Shown in pieces: positions 16,552-25,132 of a stretch of DNA of 64,000 nt (position 1 is the first letter of the stretch; each line of letters begins with the position of its first letter). Made by a program: the position numbers and the translations under genes. The notes below the pieces were generated by a model that saw only the letters and a program-made list of their open reading frames with translations, was not told where the DNA came from and searched no databases. This DNA comes from Spirochaetota bacterium (lineage in GTDB: Bacteria; Spirochaetota; Spirochaetia; Treponematales; Rectinemataceae): positions 98,150-162,149 of the forward strand of contig JAJUIB010000003.1 in assembly GCA_029265615.1 (NCBI GenBank), given 5' to 3'.

Positions 16552-18804
16552 ATGGTGGGGAGCATCGTGCCTGAAGTATCCCAATCTCTGCGCCGGACCG
16601 TCGCCGCGCTACTGTGTGCCGCGGTGCTGGGTCCAGCGGCGTCCAGCGCGCTCGAATCGCAATCCGGGTCCGCCGCGCTCATCGATCTTACCGCACTCGA
16701 CTTTTACGTGAGAAAGGACTTTTTTGTCGAGTGGACCTATTACGAGCCGGATCCCGGTGATCCGGGCTGGACGCGGCTTCCGGCCGCGGGAGGTTCCCGA
16801 TCGCTGTCGGTGCGGGACATCCCTGCGCTCGCTGCGAACGCCCGTCCGCGCCTGATTCCCGGGCCGGCGGAGCGATTTTGCCTCCTCACTGTATTTGACG
16901 CACCGCCATCACTCCTTGAATCGGCCGGCGGCGTTGGTCTCTACCTCGAGGACATCGGTCGAAACTGGGAAGTGTATCTCAACGGCAGCTTGATCCAGAG
17001 CGAGGTCTTTCTCGACAAGGCCGGCAGGATCGCCCGTGAACGGGCCGTGCATGGCGCGCTTGTCGAAATAGACAAACGCGCGCTCAGGCCGGGGAAGAAC
17101 GTTCTTGCATTCTCCATCCTGGGCGATCCCGCCGACTACCGGACCGGTCTGTTCTCTCCGGCACCCTATCTGCTTGGCGACTACCTCTCCCTCGCCGCGC
17201 GGAAAGCCGAGGGCCTCGATCTCATGCTCATCGGTATCTACTTTTTCTTTGCGCTCTACCACCTCATTCTGTTCGCCTTGCGGCCCAGGGGGATTGATTA
17301 CCTGTTCCACGGTCTTGGGACCTTCCTGTTCGCCGTCTACATTCTGTCAAGGTCATACGTCATCTACGATCTAGTGGCCGATACCGCCATCGTGCGGGGC
17401 GTCGAGCTTTCTTCGCTGTTTTTGCTCGTCGCGTTTTTTCTTCTATTCTTCGATCTTTCGTGCCGCGGCCGTGTTTCTCTCTTTTCCTGGATATATGCGG
17501 GCGCCTCGGCCGCCGCTGCCCTGCTTGCTCCCTTTTTTCTCGGCGAGGAGGTGCTGAAGGTCTGGCAGTATTCCTTGGTGCTACCCTTTGGCTATCTGCT
17601 CGTGTTTGACGTGGCGTTGCCCGGCATTGCCCAGCTTAGGATGCTGGTCGCACGGCGTGAGGGCGGAGCGGCTGGGGGTAGTGAGCCCGCGGCAAGACCG
17701 TTCGCTGAGGGCGACGGCAAGGCGGCCTCGCGGCATGGGGGAGGATCACTCGCCGCTGTCGCCATCGCGGCATCGGCCGTGGTTCTTGCGCTCCTTTCGG
17801 CGCTGTTCGGGCTCAACTCCGCCGCCACCCTCATCACCGTGAAGGTCGGCGCATTTGTCCTCGTCATGTCCACCGCGATGTACCTGGCGGGCCGCTTTAC
17901 GGGGCTTGGCAAAAAAATCGAGCGGCTCAATGCCGGGCTTGAAGAGGTGGTTCGCAGAAGGACGGCCGAACTTGCCGATGCGATGGAAGAGCAGATGGGC
18001 CTCAACGAGCGCCTTGCCGCCGCGAATGCGCGCCTTGAGGCGGCACACGAGGCCGCCGCCCGGGATATTCGGCTCGCGGTGCAGGTGCAACAAGGCTTTT
18101 TCCCGCGCAAAGAGGCGGAATTCACAGACTGGGATCTGGCTTTCGCCTATCTGCCGGCGCGCGGCGTATCAGGCGATTTTTACGACTTCTATGAAAAGGA
18201 GGGGAGGCTCGCGGGGCTGGTCTTGGGCGATGTGTCGGGACACGGAGTCGCCTCGGGGCTCATCACGGTGCTTGCGCGCTCGGTTTTTCGGCGCGCCTTC
18301 GAGCAAGCCCATGGCCGTCCTCTGGGGTTCGCCGTCGAGGTGGCAAACGCGGAACTGTCGCGTGACCTTTCGCTCGTCGACAACTACCTCACAGCGGTCC
18401 TTTTACGGCTTGACGGCGGCTCGGTCGAATACGCGAACGCCGCGCACCCCGACCTCGCCTTCCGGCGTGCGGGGAAGGCGCGGGCAAGTCTCCTTGCGCC
18501 GCAGGATACCGCGTATAAAGGATCTCCGCTCGGGCGCGAGGGCGTTGCCACACCTTGTCGCTCGCTGAAGTTCGAGGCGCGGCCGGGAGATTCGCTCCTT
18601 GTGTATACGGACTGTCTTATCGCGAGCCCCGACGTAGATGGCGAGCCCCTCGGCGTCGAGGGGCTCCTTGTCGCCTATGGGCGGGCGCCTGACGGGACGG
18701 CACAGGAAATGCTTGAGTATATCCTCGAGGAATTCCGGTTTCACACCCGCGGCGTCGAGGTGCGTGACGACTTGAGCCTTGTGCTCATCAAGCGGCGGGG
18801 CTAA
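16552..18804 (+). CDS. 7TMR-DISM sensor with SpoIIE-type PP2C phosphatase output
   Basis: A 750-aa membrane signalling protein. After a signal segment, residues ~45-210 form a periplasmic sensory domain of the 7TMR-DISM type. Then come about seven membrane segments (LMLIGIYFFFALYHLILFAL onward to ~residue 450), a coiled coil (ERLNAGLEEVVRRRTAELADAMEE), and a C-terminal SpoIIE-like PP2C phosphatase with VSGDFYDFY, GDVSGHGVASGLIT and DDLSLVLI. Such proteins dephosphorylate anti-anti-sigma factors in partner switching. No RsbV/RsbW-type gene is adjacent. A GTG at 16567, with GGGGAG 4 nt upstream, is a credible alternative start. Confidence 0.9.
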   Translation: MVGSIVPEVSQSLRRTVAALLCAAVLGPAASSALESQSGSAALIDLTALDFYVRKDFFVEWTYYEPDPGDPGWTRLPAAGGSRSLSVRDIPALAANARPRLIPGPAERFCLLTVFDAPPSLLESAGGVGLYLEDIGRNWEVYLNGSLIQSEVFLDKAGRIARERAVHGALVEIDKRALRPGKNVLAFSILGDPADYRTGLFSPAPYLLGDYLSLAARKAEGLDLMLIGIYFFFALYHLILFALRPRGIDYLFHGLGTFLFAVYILSRSYVIYDLVADTAIVRGVELSSLFLLVAFFLLFFDLSCRGRVSLFSWIYAGASAAAALLAPFFLGEEVLKVWQYSLVLPFGYLLVFDVALPGIAQLRMLVARREGGAAGGSEPAARPFAEGDGKAASRHGGGSLAAVAIAASAVVLALLSALFGLNSAATLITVKVGAFVLVMSTAMYLAGRFTGLGKKIERLNAGLEEVVRRRTAELADAMEEQMGLNERLAAANARLEAAHEAAARDIRLAVQVQQGFFPRKEAEFTDWDLAFAYLPARGVSGDFYDFYEKEGRLAGLVLGDVSGHGVASGLITVLARSVFRRAFEQAHGRPLGFAVEVANAELSRDLSLVDNYLTAVLLRLDGGSVEYANAAHPDLAFRRAGKARASLLAPQDTAYKGSPLGREGVATPCRSLKFEARPGDSLLVYTDCLIASPDVDGEPLGVEGLLVAYGRAPDGTAQEMLEYILEEFRFHTRGVEVRDDLSLVLIKRRG

Positions 18805-18825
18805 GCCTCGCTTGCGGCGGGGTCG

Positions 18826-18852
18826 GGGCCGTGATCGCAGGGATCGCGGCCC
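18826..18852. terminator. Strong hairpin between convergent spoIIE-type and htpG genes
   Basis: GGGCCGTGATC (18826-18836) pairs with GATCGCGGCCC (18842-18852) around a 5-nt loop, with one G-T wobble, and more G/C pairing is possible outside. There is no long T-tract, so it may be a terminator or simply an mRNA 3'-end structure. Confidence 0.5.
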
Positions 18853-18868
18853 GCCCCCGCTTTAAGCG

Positions 18869-20800
18869 TCATGCCTCCTTCGCGCCAAGTAGGCGGTTCA
18901 TGCGGGCGGCGAAATCGATCGGATCGGCGAGTTTGATGCCCTCGACGAGAAGCGCCTGGCCGAGGAGTACCCGCGCAAGGTCTTCGGCCTCGGATTCGCT
19001 CGCCTGCGCAAGGCGTTGCACCAAGGGATGTGCGCCGTTGAGTTCGAGTATGGGTTTCGATTCAGGGAGATCCGAGCCGCCGAGCTCTTTGAGCATCTCG
19101 CGAAGCTGGAGCGAGGGATCGTCGCCGTCGAGGACGACGCAAGCGGGGCTTTCCGCAAGCCGCTTCGAAAGGCGGACGTCCTTGACGGCGTCACCGAGGA
19201 CGGCCTTAGCCCGTTCGCAGGCCTTGCCCGCTTCTGCGCCCGCCTCGGCGGTTTTCGCCGAGGCAAGCCCTTCCTCGCTACCTGCGCGGTTTACCGCTTT
19301 GAGCTCAAGGTCGCCGAATCGGCCAAGGCTTCCGACGACGATCTCGTCGATCTCGTCGGGGCAGATGAGCACTTCGATATCTTCTTTTCTGTACGCCTCG
19401 AGGAGTGGGGATTTTCTCAGCCGTTCCTCGTCCCCGCCCGTGATGTAGTAAATCGCCTTCTGATCCTTTTTCATGCGCTCCTTGTACTCGGCAAGGCTCG
19501 TCCATCCGGCGGCGGTCGCGACTCCGGGCTCGGTGCGGGTGGACTTCCAGCGCACAAGGCCAAGCAGGGCGTCGCGGTTCGCATAGTCGGAATAGAGGCC
19601 TTCCTTGAGGGGGCGGTTGAACTCGGCGATGAAGGCCGCGTACTTCTCGGGATCGGATTTTGCAAGATCGGCAAGCTCGCCGAGGATTTTCTTCACGCTC
19701 GCCTGGCGTATCTGGCTCATCACGCGGTTCTGCTGAAGTATCTCGCGGCTAACGTTGAGCGGCAGGTCCTCGCTATCGATCACGCCGCGTACGAAGCGCA
19801 GATAGACCGGAAGCAGTTCCTTCTCGTCATCGGTGATGAAGACGCGGCGCACGTAGAGCTTAACGCCGGGGCGGTAGTCGGCGCGGTAGAGGTCGAAGGG
19901 CGCCTTCTTGGGGATAAAGAAGAGGCTCGTGTACTCGATGGTGCCCTCGGCGTGGGTGTGCATCCAGAGAAGGGGTTCCTCGTCCGCGACGCCGAAACCG
20001 AGGTGCTCGGCGGCAAATCCCTTGTAGAACTCCTTGTAGTCCTCGTCCTTGAGCTCGGACTTGGGGCGCCGCCACAGGGCGTTCGCCGCGTTCACCTGCT
20101 CGTCTTTTGGGGACTCCCCCTTTTTTTTGCCCTTGTCGTCGTATTCGGCTTCGTTTGAGACGAGGTGGATTGGGTAGGCGACGTGGTTCGAGTACTTTTT
20201 GAGAATCTCCTCGACTTTCCAGCGCGAGAGGTACTCCTCGCCTGCGTCGTTGAGGAAGAGGCGCACCTCGGTGCCCTGGGCGGTCGGGTGGGCGCCCGGC
20301 GCGTCGAAGGCGGGGACGGGATCGATCGAGTAATCGCCTTTGCCGTCGCTCGCCCAGCGATAGGCCTCCTGTTTGCCCGCGCGCCTGCTTGTCACCTCGA
20401 CGCGGTCGGCGACCATGAAGGCGGAGTAAAAGCCGACACCAAATTGCCCAATGAGGTTTGAATCTTTTTTTGCCTCAGCCGGCAGGGTTTCGAGGAAGCG
20501 CCGCGTGCCCGAACGGGCTATGGTGCCAAGATTGTCCTCGAGCTCCTGTTCGTCCATGCCGATGCCGTTGTCGAGAACCGACAGGGTTTTTGCCTCCCGA
20601 TCGAGGCGGACTTCGATGCGCGGCTCGTGCGGAAGGGTTTTGTATGCCTCGTCGGAAACGCGGAGATACGCGAGCTTGTCGATCGCGTCCGAGGCGTTCG
20701 AGACGAGTTCGCGGAGGAATATCTCCTTGTTTGAATAGAGTGAGTGGATGATGAGGTCGAGGAGGCGCGAGACCTCCGTTTTGAAGTGATGCTTTGCCAT
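18869..20800 (-). CDS. htpG: Molecular chaperone HtpG (Hsp90)
   Basis: A 643-aa bacterial Hsp90. The N-terminal ATPase domain shows FKTEVSRLLDLIIHSLYSNKEIFLRELVSNASDAIDKL, the nucleotide-binding DNGIGM motif and GQFGVGFYSAFMVAD. The middle domain has SREILQQNRVM, and a C-terminal dimerisation domain follows. I start at MAKHHFKTEV (20800), which has AAAGGTG upstream, not at the in-frame ATG 69 nt earlier. HtpG assists folding and stress recovery. It has its own promoter (20840-20869) downstream of the metallo-hydrolase gene. Confidence 0.97.
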   Translation of the reverse strand: MAKHHFKTEVSRLLDLIIHSLYSNKEIFLRELVSNASDAIDKLAYLRVSDEAYKTLPHEPRIEVRLDREAKTLSVLDNGIGMDEQELEDNLGTIARSGTRRFLETLPAEAKKDSNLIGQFGVGFYSAFMVADRVEVTSRRAGKQEAYRWASDGKGDYSIDPVPAFDAPGAHPTAQGTEVRLFLNDAGEEYLSRWKVEEILKKYSNHVAYPIHLVSNEAEYDDKGKKKGESPKDEQVNAANALWRRPKSELKDEDYKEFYKGFAAEHLGFGVADEEPLLWMHTHAEGTIEYTSLFFIPKKAPFDLYRADYRPGVKLYVRRVFITDDEKELLPVYLRFVRGVIDSEDLPLNVSREILQQNRVMSQIRQASVKKILGELADLAKSDPEKYAAFIAEFNRPLKEGLYSDYANRDALLGLVRWKSTRTEPGVATAAGWTSLAEYKERMKKDQKAIYYITGGDEERLRKSPLLEAYRKEDIEVLICPDEIDEIVVGSLGRFGDLELKAVNRAGSEEGLASAKTAEAGAEAGKACERAKAVLGDAVKDVRLSKRLAESPACVVLDGDDPSLQLREMLKELGGSDLPESKPILELNGAHPLVQRLAQASESEAEDLARVLLGQALLVEGIKLADPIDFAARMNRLLGAKEA

Positions 20801-20839
20801 GAACGGTGCACCTTTCGGGGAGAGGATGTGTCGGGTAGT

Positions 20840-20869
20840 AAAATAGCGAGGCCCCGGCCGCGGCGGCAA
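20840..20869 (-). promoter_or_regulatory. Putative htpG promoter
   Basis: On the minus strand TTGCCG (20864-20869), 18-nt spacer, TATTTT (20840-20845). An AAAGGTG ribosome binding site lies 8 nt before the ATG at 20800. No CIRCE element (TTAGCACTC-N9-GAGTGCTAA) is visible. Confidence 0.5.
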
Positions 20870-20887
20870 GGGCGGCGCGATTCTGTC

Positions 20888-21778
20888 CTAGTGTGCCATA
20901 GCGACGGGGAAGCGATAGGTCCGCCACTCCTCGGCGAGACCCGCAAAGCCGAGCTCCGCGATGCGTGCGTGGAACTCCTCGACCTTGTCGCCGTAGTGCA
21001 TGAGCCGCGTTTTTGCCTTGATCGCGGGAGGCAGAGCGGCGAGTTCCTCGAGGTAGGCGTGGACGCCGCCCGGGAAGAGCTGGCAATCGTGAAAAATGGC
21101 CTCGAGGGGGTAGGCCGCGTCCATGGCGAGCACCAGCTCGGGGTCGTAGCGGCTGTCGCTTGTAAAGAGGATGCGCCGATCGATGACAAGGCCGTAGCTC
21201 GGAAAGGAGTCGCGCCAGCTTAATGCCGTGTCGGGGATGTGCTTTGTCCTAAAGAGAGCGAGCTCGATGTTGCCTACCCGGGCCACGGCGAGCTCGCGAT
21301 CGGCGCCGCGGACGCGGCGGGGAAAAATCGGATCCCAGAAATCCTCGAAGGTGAGGGGTCTGCCTTCGTGAACTTCGTTGTAGGCGGCGCCGCCGCGGAG
21401 CGACCAGGACCAGAGGATGTCGCGTAGCCTGGGCGTTACGACAATCGCGGCCTTTTGGCGGGCGAAGTACCGATTGAGGAGCATGACCTCCTCGAGCCCT
21501 CCGATGTGGTCGGCGTGCGTGTGGGTGATGAGGTAGTTTTTTATATTTGTCACCGAAAGCCCGAGGGCGGCGAGCGCTTCGGGCGTGCGGGTGCCGCAGT
21601 CGACAAGGAGGTGATCCTGCCCCTTCACAATAAGCAGATTGTTTTGGTAATATTTCTTCGAAAAAGCACTACCGGCTCCGATGAAGGTCAAGCTGAGCTC
21701 TCCATCGTTGACGAGGGTGGCGGGTTCGGGCGCCGCAACCGCTGTGACCGTCGGGCGGGCAGGACCGTGGATTTCCAT
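20888..21778 (-). CDS. Metallo-beta-lactamase-fold hydrolase
   Basis: A 296-aa MBL-fold protein: LTFIGAGSAFSKKYYQNNLLI, the metal motif THTHADHIGGLEE, a later His in RTKHIPD, and LFTSDSRYDPE. The layout resembles RNase Z/ribonuclease-like or phosphodiesterase-like members, but the exact substrate is unclear. I place the start at the ATG at 21778. A TTG 36 nt upstream looks like a possible start, but it is in fact the first codon-sized piece of a strong -35 box (TTGAAA), and the -10 ends 7 nt before the ATG, so the mRNA is probably leaderless. Confidence 0.85.
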   Translation of the reverse strand: MEIHGPARPTVTAVAAPEPATLVNDGELSLTFIGAGSAFSKKYYQNNLLIVKGQDHLLVDCGTRTPEALAALGLSVTNIKNYLITHTHADHIGGLEEVMLLNRYFARQKAAIVVTPRLRDILWSWSLRGGAAYNEVHEGRPLTFEDFWDPIFPRRVRGADRELAVARVGNIELALFRTKHIPDTALSWRDSFPSYGLVIDRRILFTSDSRYDPELVLAMDAAYPLEAIFHDCQLFPGGVHAYLEELAALPPAIKAKTRLMHYGDKVEEFHARIAELGFAGLAEEWRTYRFPVAMAH

Positions 21779-21785
21779 CCATTCG

Positions 21786-21814
21786 AGTATAACGCCGCGC
21801 AGGAAGACTTTCAA
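21786..21814 (-). promoter_or_regulatory. Strong promoter of the MBL-fold gene (leaderless)
   Basis: On the minus strand TTGAAA (21809-21814), 17-nt spacer, TATACT (21786-21791), then 7 nt (CGAATGG) to the ATG. There is no Shine-Dalgarno. Confidence 0.7.
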
Positions 21815-21820
21815 AAGCGC

Positions 21821-21840
21821 CGCCTTTCAAACGAAAGGCG
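21821..21840. other. Perfect hairpin between divergent promoters
   Basis: CGCCTTTC (21821-21828), AAAC loop, GAAAGGCG (21833-21840). It lies between the divergent MBL and M23 promoters, so it may be an operator or a chance structure. No protein can be assigned. Confidence 0.4.
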
Positions 21841-21855
21841 AGCGAAGGTTTTTGT

Positions 21856-21885
21856 TTGACATGCCGATACTTGAAATGGTAGAGT
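21856..21885 (+). promoter_or_regulatory. Promoter of the M23-bactofilin-YaaR-YaaT group
   Basis: TTGACA (21856-21861), 18-nt spacer, TAGAGT (21880-21885). The first gene has AAGGAG at 21921-21926 before a GTG at 21932. Confidence 0.6.
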
Positions 21886-21931
21886 AAAATCGAAGCGGAA
21901 TATTTTCGTGCGAGCGTCGCAAGGAGTGGGC

Positions 21932-22969
21932 GTGTCTACCCTTAAGAAATACAAAAAAGCCGAAAACGCCCTGTTCGCGCGGGTGGCCGCACGGGTGGCG
22001 GGGTGGTTCCGGAGCCTGGGCGCTTTTTTCCACCGCGTGGGCAAAGCCGGTCGGCAAAAGCTCACCATCATGTTCATCCCGCACACCGAGAAGAGCATCT
22101 TCAACGTGCAGCTTTCGTTTTTTGCGCTTGCGGGCATTGTGCTCGCGTTCGGTCTTGTGTTTTTCTTCTCGGTGTTTTTCACCGCGCGCGTCTCCGACAC
22201 CTCCCGCAAGCTCCAGAGCCGTTCCGAGGATCTTAAAACCAGCCGCGAGGATCTCGATGCGTTCCGCGAGGAGACGAGCAGGCTCGTCACCGCGGCAAAG
22301 CGCTTCGAGGCTGCGCTGTCGGGCACGCTCGCCCGTGTCGGCATTCGCGCGACCTCGAGCGATTCCGCATCCCAGCGCGGTGATCTTGCCTCGTTTTTTG
22401 AGACCGACGAGCTTGGAAGGGGCGGGATCCGTGAAATCGGCGAGCTCAGAAAGGTGACCGATTATCTTGAAAAGGCCGTCGATCCTCTGGGCGAGGTGGC
22501 CTCTCTTATCGCCAATAACAGCGCGGTTCTTTCCGAAATTCCAAACATCTGGCCCATCAAAGGCGGCATCGGTCACATTTCCATGTACTATGGCCAGAAT
22601 GAAAATCCTTTCACCGGTCAGTGGTACATTCATAAAGGCATCGACATTTCGACGTTCCGGACCGGCGATCCGATTGTCGCGACCGCCGACGGCAAGGTTG
22701 TAGCTGTCGGGTTCGACTCGGGTTTTGGCAACTATGTGATTATCCAACACAGCCATGGGTTCTTTACGCGGTACGCGCATATGCAGTCATTCCGGGTCTA
22801 CAAGGGCCAGAAGGTGCAGCAGGGACAGGTCATCGGCTATATCGGCAACACGGGCCTTTCCACCGGCCCGCACTGCCACTACGAGGTGCATCTCGGTACG
22901 GGCGTTATAGATCCGCTTAAGTTCCTCAACATCCGATCGAGCGCCGCCTCGGCGTCTGAAGGCAAGTAG
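21932..22969 (+). CDS. Membrane-anchored M23 (LytM-type) peptidase
   Basis: A 345-aa inner-membrane protein with a short cytoplasmic N-terminus, one membrane helix (FFALAGIVLAFGLVFFFSVFF), a coiled-coil stretch (RKLQSRSEDLKTSREDLDAF) and a C-terminal M23 peptidase domain. The metal ligands are present: HKGIDIS (HxxxD) and HCHYEVH (HxH). It probably cuts peptidoglycan cross-links and so affects cell shape. GTG start with AAGGAG 5 nt upstream; an earlier GTG at 21908 lacks a site. It is immediately followed by a bactofilin gene, a pairing common in shape-determining loci. Confidence 0.93.
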   Translation: MSTLKKYKKAENALFARVAARVAGWFRSLGAFFHRVGKAGRQKLTIMFIPHTEKSIFNVQLSFFALAGIVLAFGLVFFFSVFFTARVSDTSRKLQSRSEDLKTSREDLDAFREETSRLVTAAKRFEAALSGTLARVGIRATSSDSASQRGDLASFFETDELGRGGIREIGELRKVTDYLEKAVDPLGEVASLIANNSAVLSEIPNIWPIKGGIGHISMYYGQNENPFTGQWYIHKGIDISTFRTGDPIVATADGKVVAVGFDSGFGNYVIIQHSHGFFTRYAHMQSFRVYKGQKVQQGQVIGYIGNTGLSTGPHCHYEVHLGTGVIDPLKFLNIRSSAASASEGK

Positions 22970-22981
22970 TCCGGAGCGTCC

Positions 22982-23479
22982 ATGCCCGAGTTTAAGGATT
23001 CCCTCGTCAACTCCCTCGTTGGGGCGGGTTCCGCCCTTGATGGTGATCTTGCGGTCGAAGGCATGCTGCGCGTCGACGGAGATCTGCGCGGGTCGATCCG
23101 CGCGACGGGCAAGGTCGTCATAGGCTCGGGCGGCCGGGTCGAAGCCTCGATACGGGCGCGGTCTGCCATCATAGGCGGCCTTGTAAAAGGCGATGTCTAC
23201 GTGACCGAACAATTGCGCATTCTTTCTGGTGGCGTCGTGGTGGGGAATGTTTTCGCCCCCCGGCTTGAGGCCGAGGAGGATACGGTGGTGCATGGCGATC
23301 TTGCCGTCACCGGCCGCCCCGACCGCGCAGAAGAGGAGCTTGCGGCGTTTGTCGAGCGGTACGGCGATCCCGCCCGGTTTTTAGGTCGGTTCCGGGAGGC
23401 CGATTTCACGACGCAGGCCGAAGGTCCGCGCTCTGTGTCGGCGCAGGCGGATTCAGGCGGCGCGGCGACCGAGGCCTAG
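22982..23479 (+). CDS. Bactofilin family cytoskeletal protein
   Basis: A 165-aa bactofilin. The central beta-helix is visible as repeated Gly-Val strands (LAVEGMLRVDGDLRGSIRAT, KVVIGSGGRVEASIRARSAIIGG, VKGDVYVTEQLRI), flanked by short disordered ends. Bactofilins polymerise at the membrane without nucleotide and recruit peptidoglycan enzymes, which suits the M23 peptidase gene ending 12 nt upstream. In spirochaetes they affect cell morphology. Confidence 0.93.
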   Translation: MPEFKDSLVNSLVGAGSALDGDLAVEGMLRVDGDLRGSIRATGKVVIGSGGRVEASIRARSAIIGGLVKGDVYVTEQLRILSGGVVVGNVFAPRLEAEEDTVVHGDLAVTGRPDRAEEELAAFVERYGDPARFLGRFREADFTTQAEGPRSVSAQADSGGAATEA

Positions 23480-23480
23480 C

Positions 23481-23981
23481 ATGGCGCTCATCGGGTTCCC
23501 TGGCGACCTTCCGAATCCCTTCGCGCCCGCGCAACTTCCCAAGCGGCGCGAAGACGACAAAAAAGCCGGAAAGAGCCGCGGCTTATTTCGTACGGTTTTG
23601 GGGCATGCGGTCGAGGAGGCGCGTACCGAGGCTCAAGGCGCGGGAGGCGAGCCTTTTTCCGAGGCCGCGCTCGAGTCCCTGCTTGACGAGGTACACGGCG
23701 CGGGGGACCGACTCAAAGAAAACCCCACGGTGGAGCTTGTGCGGGCGTACAAAAAGGCGGTGCGCGATTTTGTGCACTATGTCGTCGAGCGTTCGTACGC
23801 CGTGGAGGAGCGGACTTCGGGCGGCAACATCCTCAAACGAAAAAAGTACTACCTGGTCCAGGTGATCGATGAATCGCTCGAGCGGCTCGGCGCCGAGATA
23901 CTCCGCAACCAGCGCGACAAGCTCGAGATTCTGAGGCGGGTCGAGGAGATCAACGGCATGCTCGTCGATCTTTTCCGCTAA
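23481..23981 (+). CDS. YaaR family protein (DUF327)
   Basis: A 166-aa protein of the DUF327/YaaR type, with the conserved C-terminal half LKENPTVELVRAYKKAVRDFVHYVVERSY, the RKKYYLVQVIDESLERL block and a final VEEINGMLVDLFR. It begins one base after the bactofilin stop. YaaR genes are often found near the gene for the PSP1-domain protein YaaT, as here. The biochemical role is not known. Confidence 0.88.
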   Translation: MALIGFPGDLPNPFAPAQLPKRREDDKKAGKSRGLFRTVLGHAVEEARTEAQGAGGEPFSEAALESLLDEVHGAGDRLKENPTVELVRAYKKAVRDFVHYVVERSYAVEERTSGGNILKRKKYYLVQVIDESLERLGAEILRNQRDKLEILRRVEEINGMLVDLFR

Positions 23982-23995
23982 AAGGAGCTTGAACA

Positions 23996-25093
23996 ATGGC
24001 CGTTTTTCCCGACGAGCATGCGAGCGACGAGGAGCTCCGCCGGCTTGAAGACGAGGTCCTCGAGGGGCGCGATGGTGAAGAGAGGAGCGGATTTGAGGAG
24101 GAGGTAGCTGCGGACGAGGGTGATTCGCCCCTAGCTGCGTCTTTCGCTGAAGCCGCGTCCCCGACCGCTCCGCGTCGGGATTCGCGCGATCGTCCTGTCA
24201 CAGGCGCTCCCGCCACAGGCGGGGCCGCAAAGGGTGGGCGAGAGCTCCCTTCGCCGCTCTACCGCCTTCGCGCGACCCATTCAAACGAAACCTTTTTCGG
24301 CTATTGGGAGGGCGAGGGAGAGCTTGCCCCCCGTTCCTGGGTGGTTGCGCCGACACGCTACGGCCGCGATGTCTGTGAGCTTCAGGGCCTTGTGCGCTGT
24401 CCCGGCCATGTCGGACAGGAGGACATTTTCAAGATCGACCGGCGCGCAACTGAGGCGGATCTCGCCAAGGCGCGCGCCAACGAGGAACTCGAACGCAAGG
24501 CCTTCGAACTCTGCCGCCAGAAAATAGAGGCGCGCAAGCTCCCCATGAAACTTGTCGCGGCGCACTACCTCCTCGAAGAGCCGAAGGTGCTGTTCTTCTT
24601 CTCCGCCGAATCGCGGGTCGATTTTCGCGAGCTCGTGAAGGATCTTGTGGCGGTATTCAAGATGCGCATCGAGCTCAGGCAGATCGGCGTGCGGGACGAG
24701 GCGCGGGTGACGGGCGGCTGCGGCGTCTGTGGACGCGTTCTCTGCTGCCACGGTGTCTCCGACAAACTCACGCCGGTGTCGATCAAGATGGCCAAGGACC
24801 AGAATCTTTCGCTTAACAGCATGAAGATTTCCGGGCCCTGCGGTCGGCTTCTGTGCTGCCTCGCCTATGAATACGGATTTTATCGTGACGCGCGCCGCGA
24901 ACTTCCCGGCGAGGGTGTGCGGTTTTTCTATGACGGCGTGCTGTTCCGGGTGATCGAGGTCAACGCGCTCTCCGGATCCGTGAAAGCCGCGGGCGAGGAC
25001 GGCCGCGTCCTCGACTTCCCCGCGGCCCGCTTTGTCCACAGCGAGGGCAAGTGGAAGGTCCGCGAAGAGCTTCCCGAACAGGGGCGGACCTAG
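23996..25093 (+). CDS. PSP1-domain protein, RicT/YaaT-like
   Basis: A 365-aa protein. The first ~80 residues are acidic, Ala/Ser-rich and probably disordered. The PSP1 domain follows, with the characteristic Cys-rich core GGCGVCGRVLCC, then LNSMKISGPCGRLLCCLAYE. In B. subtilis YaaT (RicT) is part of the RicA-RicF-RicT complex, which carries Fe-S clusters and modulates RNase Y and RNA processing. The N-terminal extension is longer than in the Bacillus protein. Same transcript as the upstream yaaR-like gene (gap 14 nt). Confidence 0.92.
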   Translation: MAVFPDEHASDEELRRLEDEVLEGRDGEERSGFEEEVAADEGDSPLAASFAEAASPTAPRRDSRDRPVTGAPATGGAAKGGRELPSPLYRLRATHSNETFFGYWEGEGELAPRSWVVAPTRYGRDVCELQGLVRCPGHVGQEDIFKIDRRATEADLAKARANEELERKAFELCRQKIEARKLPMKLVAAHYLLEEPKVLFFFSAESRVDFRELVKDLVAVFKMRIELRQIGVRDEARVTGGCGVCGRVLCCHGVSDKLTPVSIKMAKDQNLSLNSMKISGPCGRLLCCLAYEYGFYRDARRELPGEGVRFFYDGVLFRVIEVNALSGSVKAAGEDGRVLDFPAARFVHSEGKWKVREELPEQGRT

Positions 25094-25125
25094 CTTCCGG
25101 GGTGGCGATCGCGCCGCCCCGGAAG
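25094..25125. terminator. Terminator-like hairpin between convergent genes
   Basis: CTTCCGGGGTGGCG (25094-25107) and CGCCGCCCCGGAAG (25112-25125) form a 14-bp stem with one G-T pair and a 4-nt loop. A short T-run begins 11 nt later on the plus strand. It probably ends transcription of the yaaT group. Confidence 0.6.
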
Positions 25126-25132
25126 TGCGGCA

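Noticed and set aside
20801..20869. A longer HtpG N-terminus (MPPRPGPRYF...)
   Set aside because: It covers the htpG promoter and HtpG proteins start at the MAKHHFKTEV-type sequence with its own ribosome binding site.
20870..20887. A CIRCE heat-shock element near htpG
   Set aside because: No TTAGCACTC-N9-GAGTGCTAA pattern is present on either strand around the promoter.
21779..21814. TTG start giving 12 extra residues to the MBL-fold protein
   Set aside because: The TTG is part of a TTGAAA -35 box at perfect 17-nt spacing from TATACT, so this DNA is promoter and not coding.
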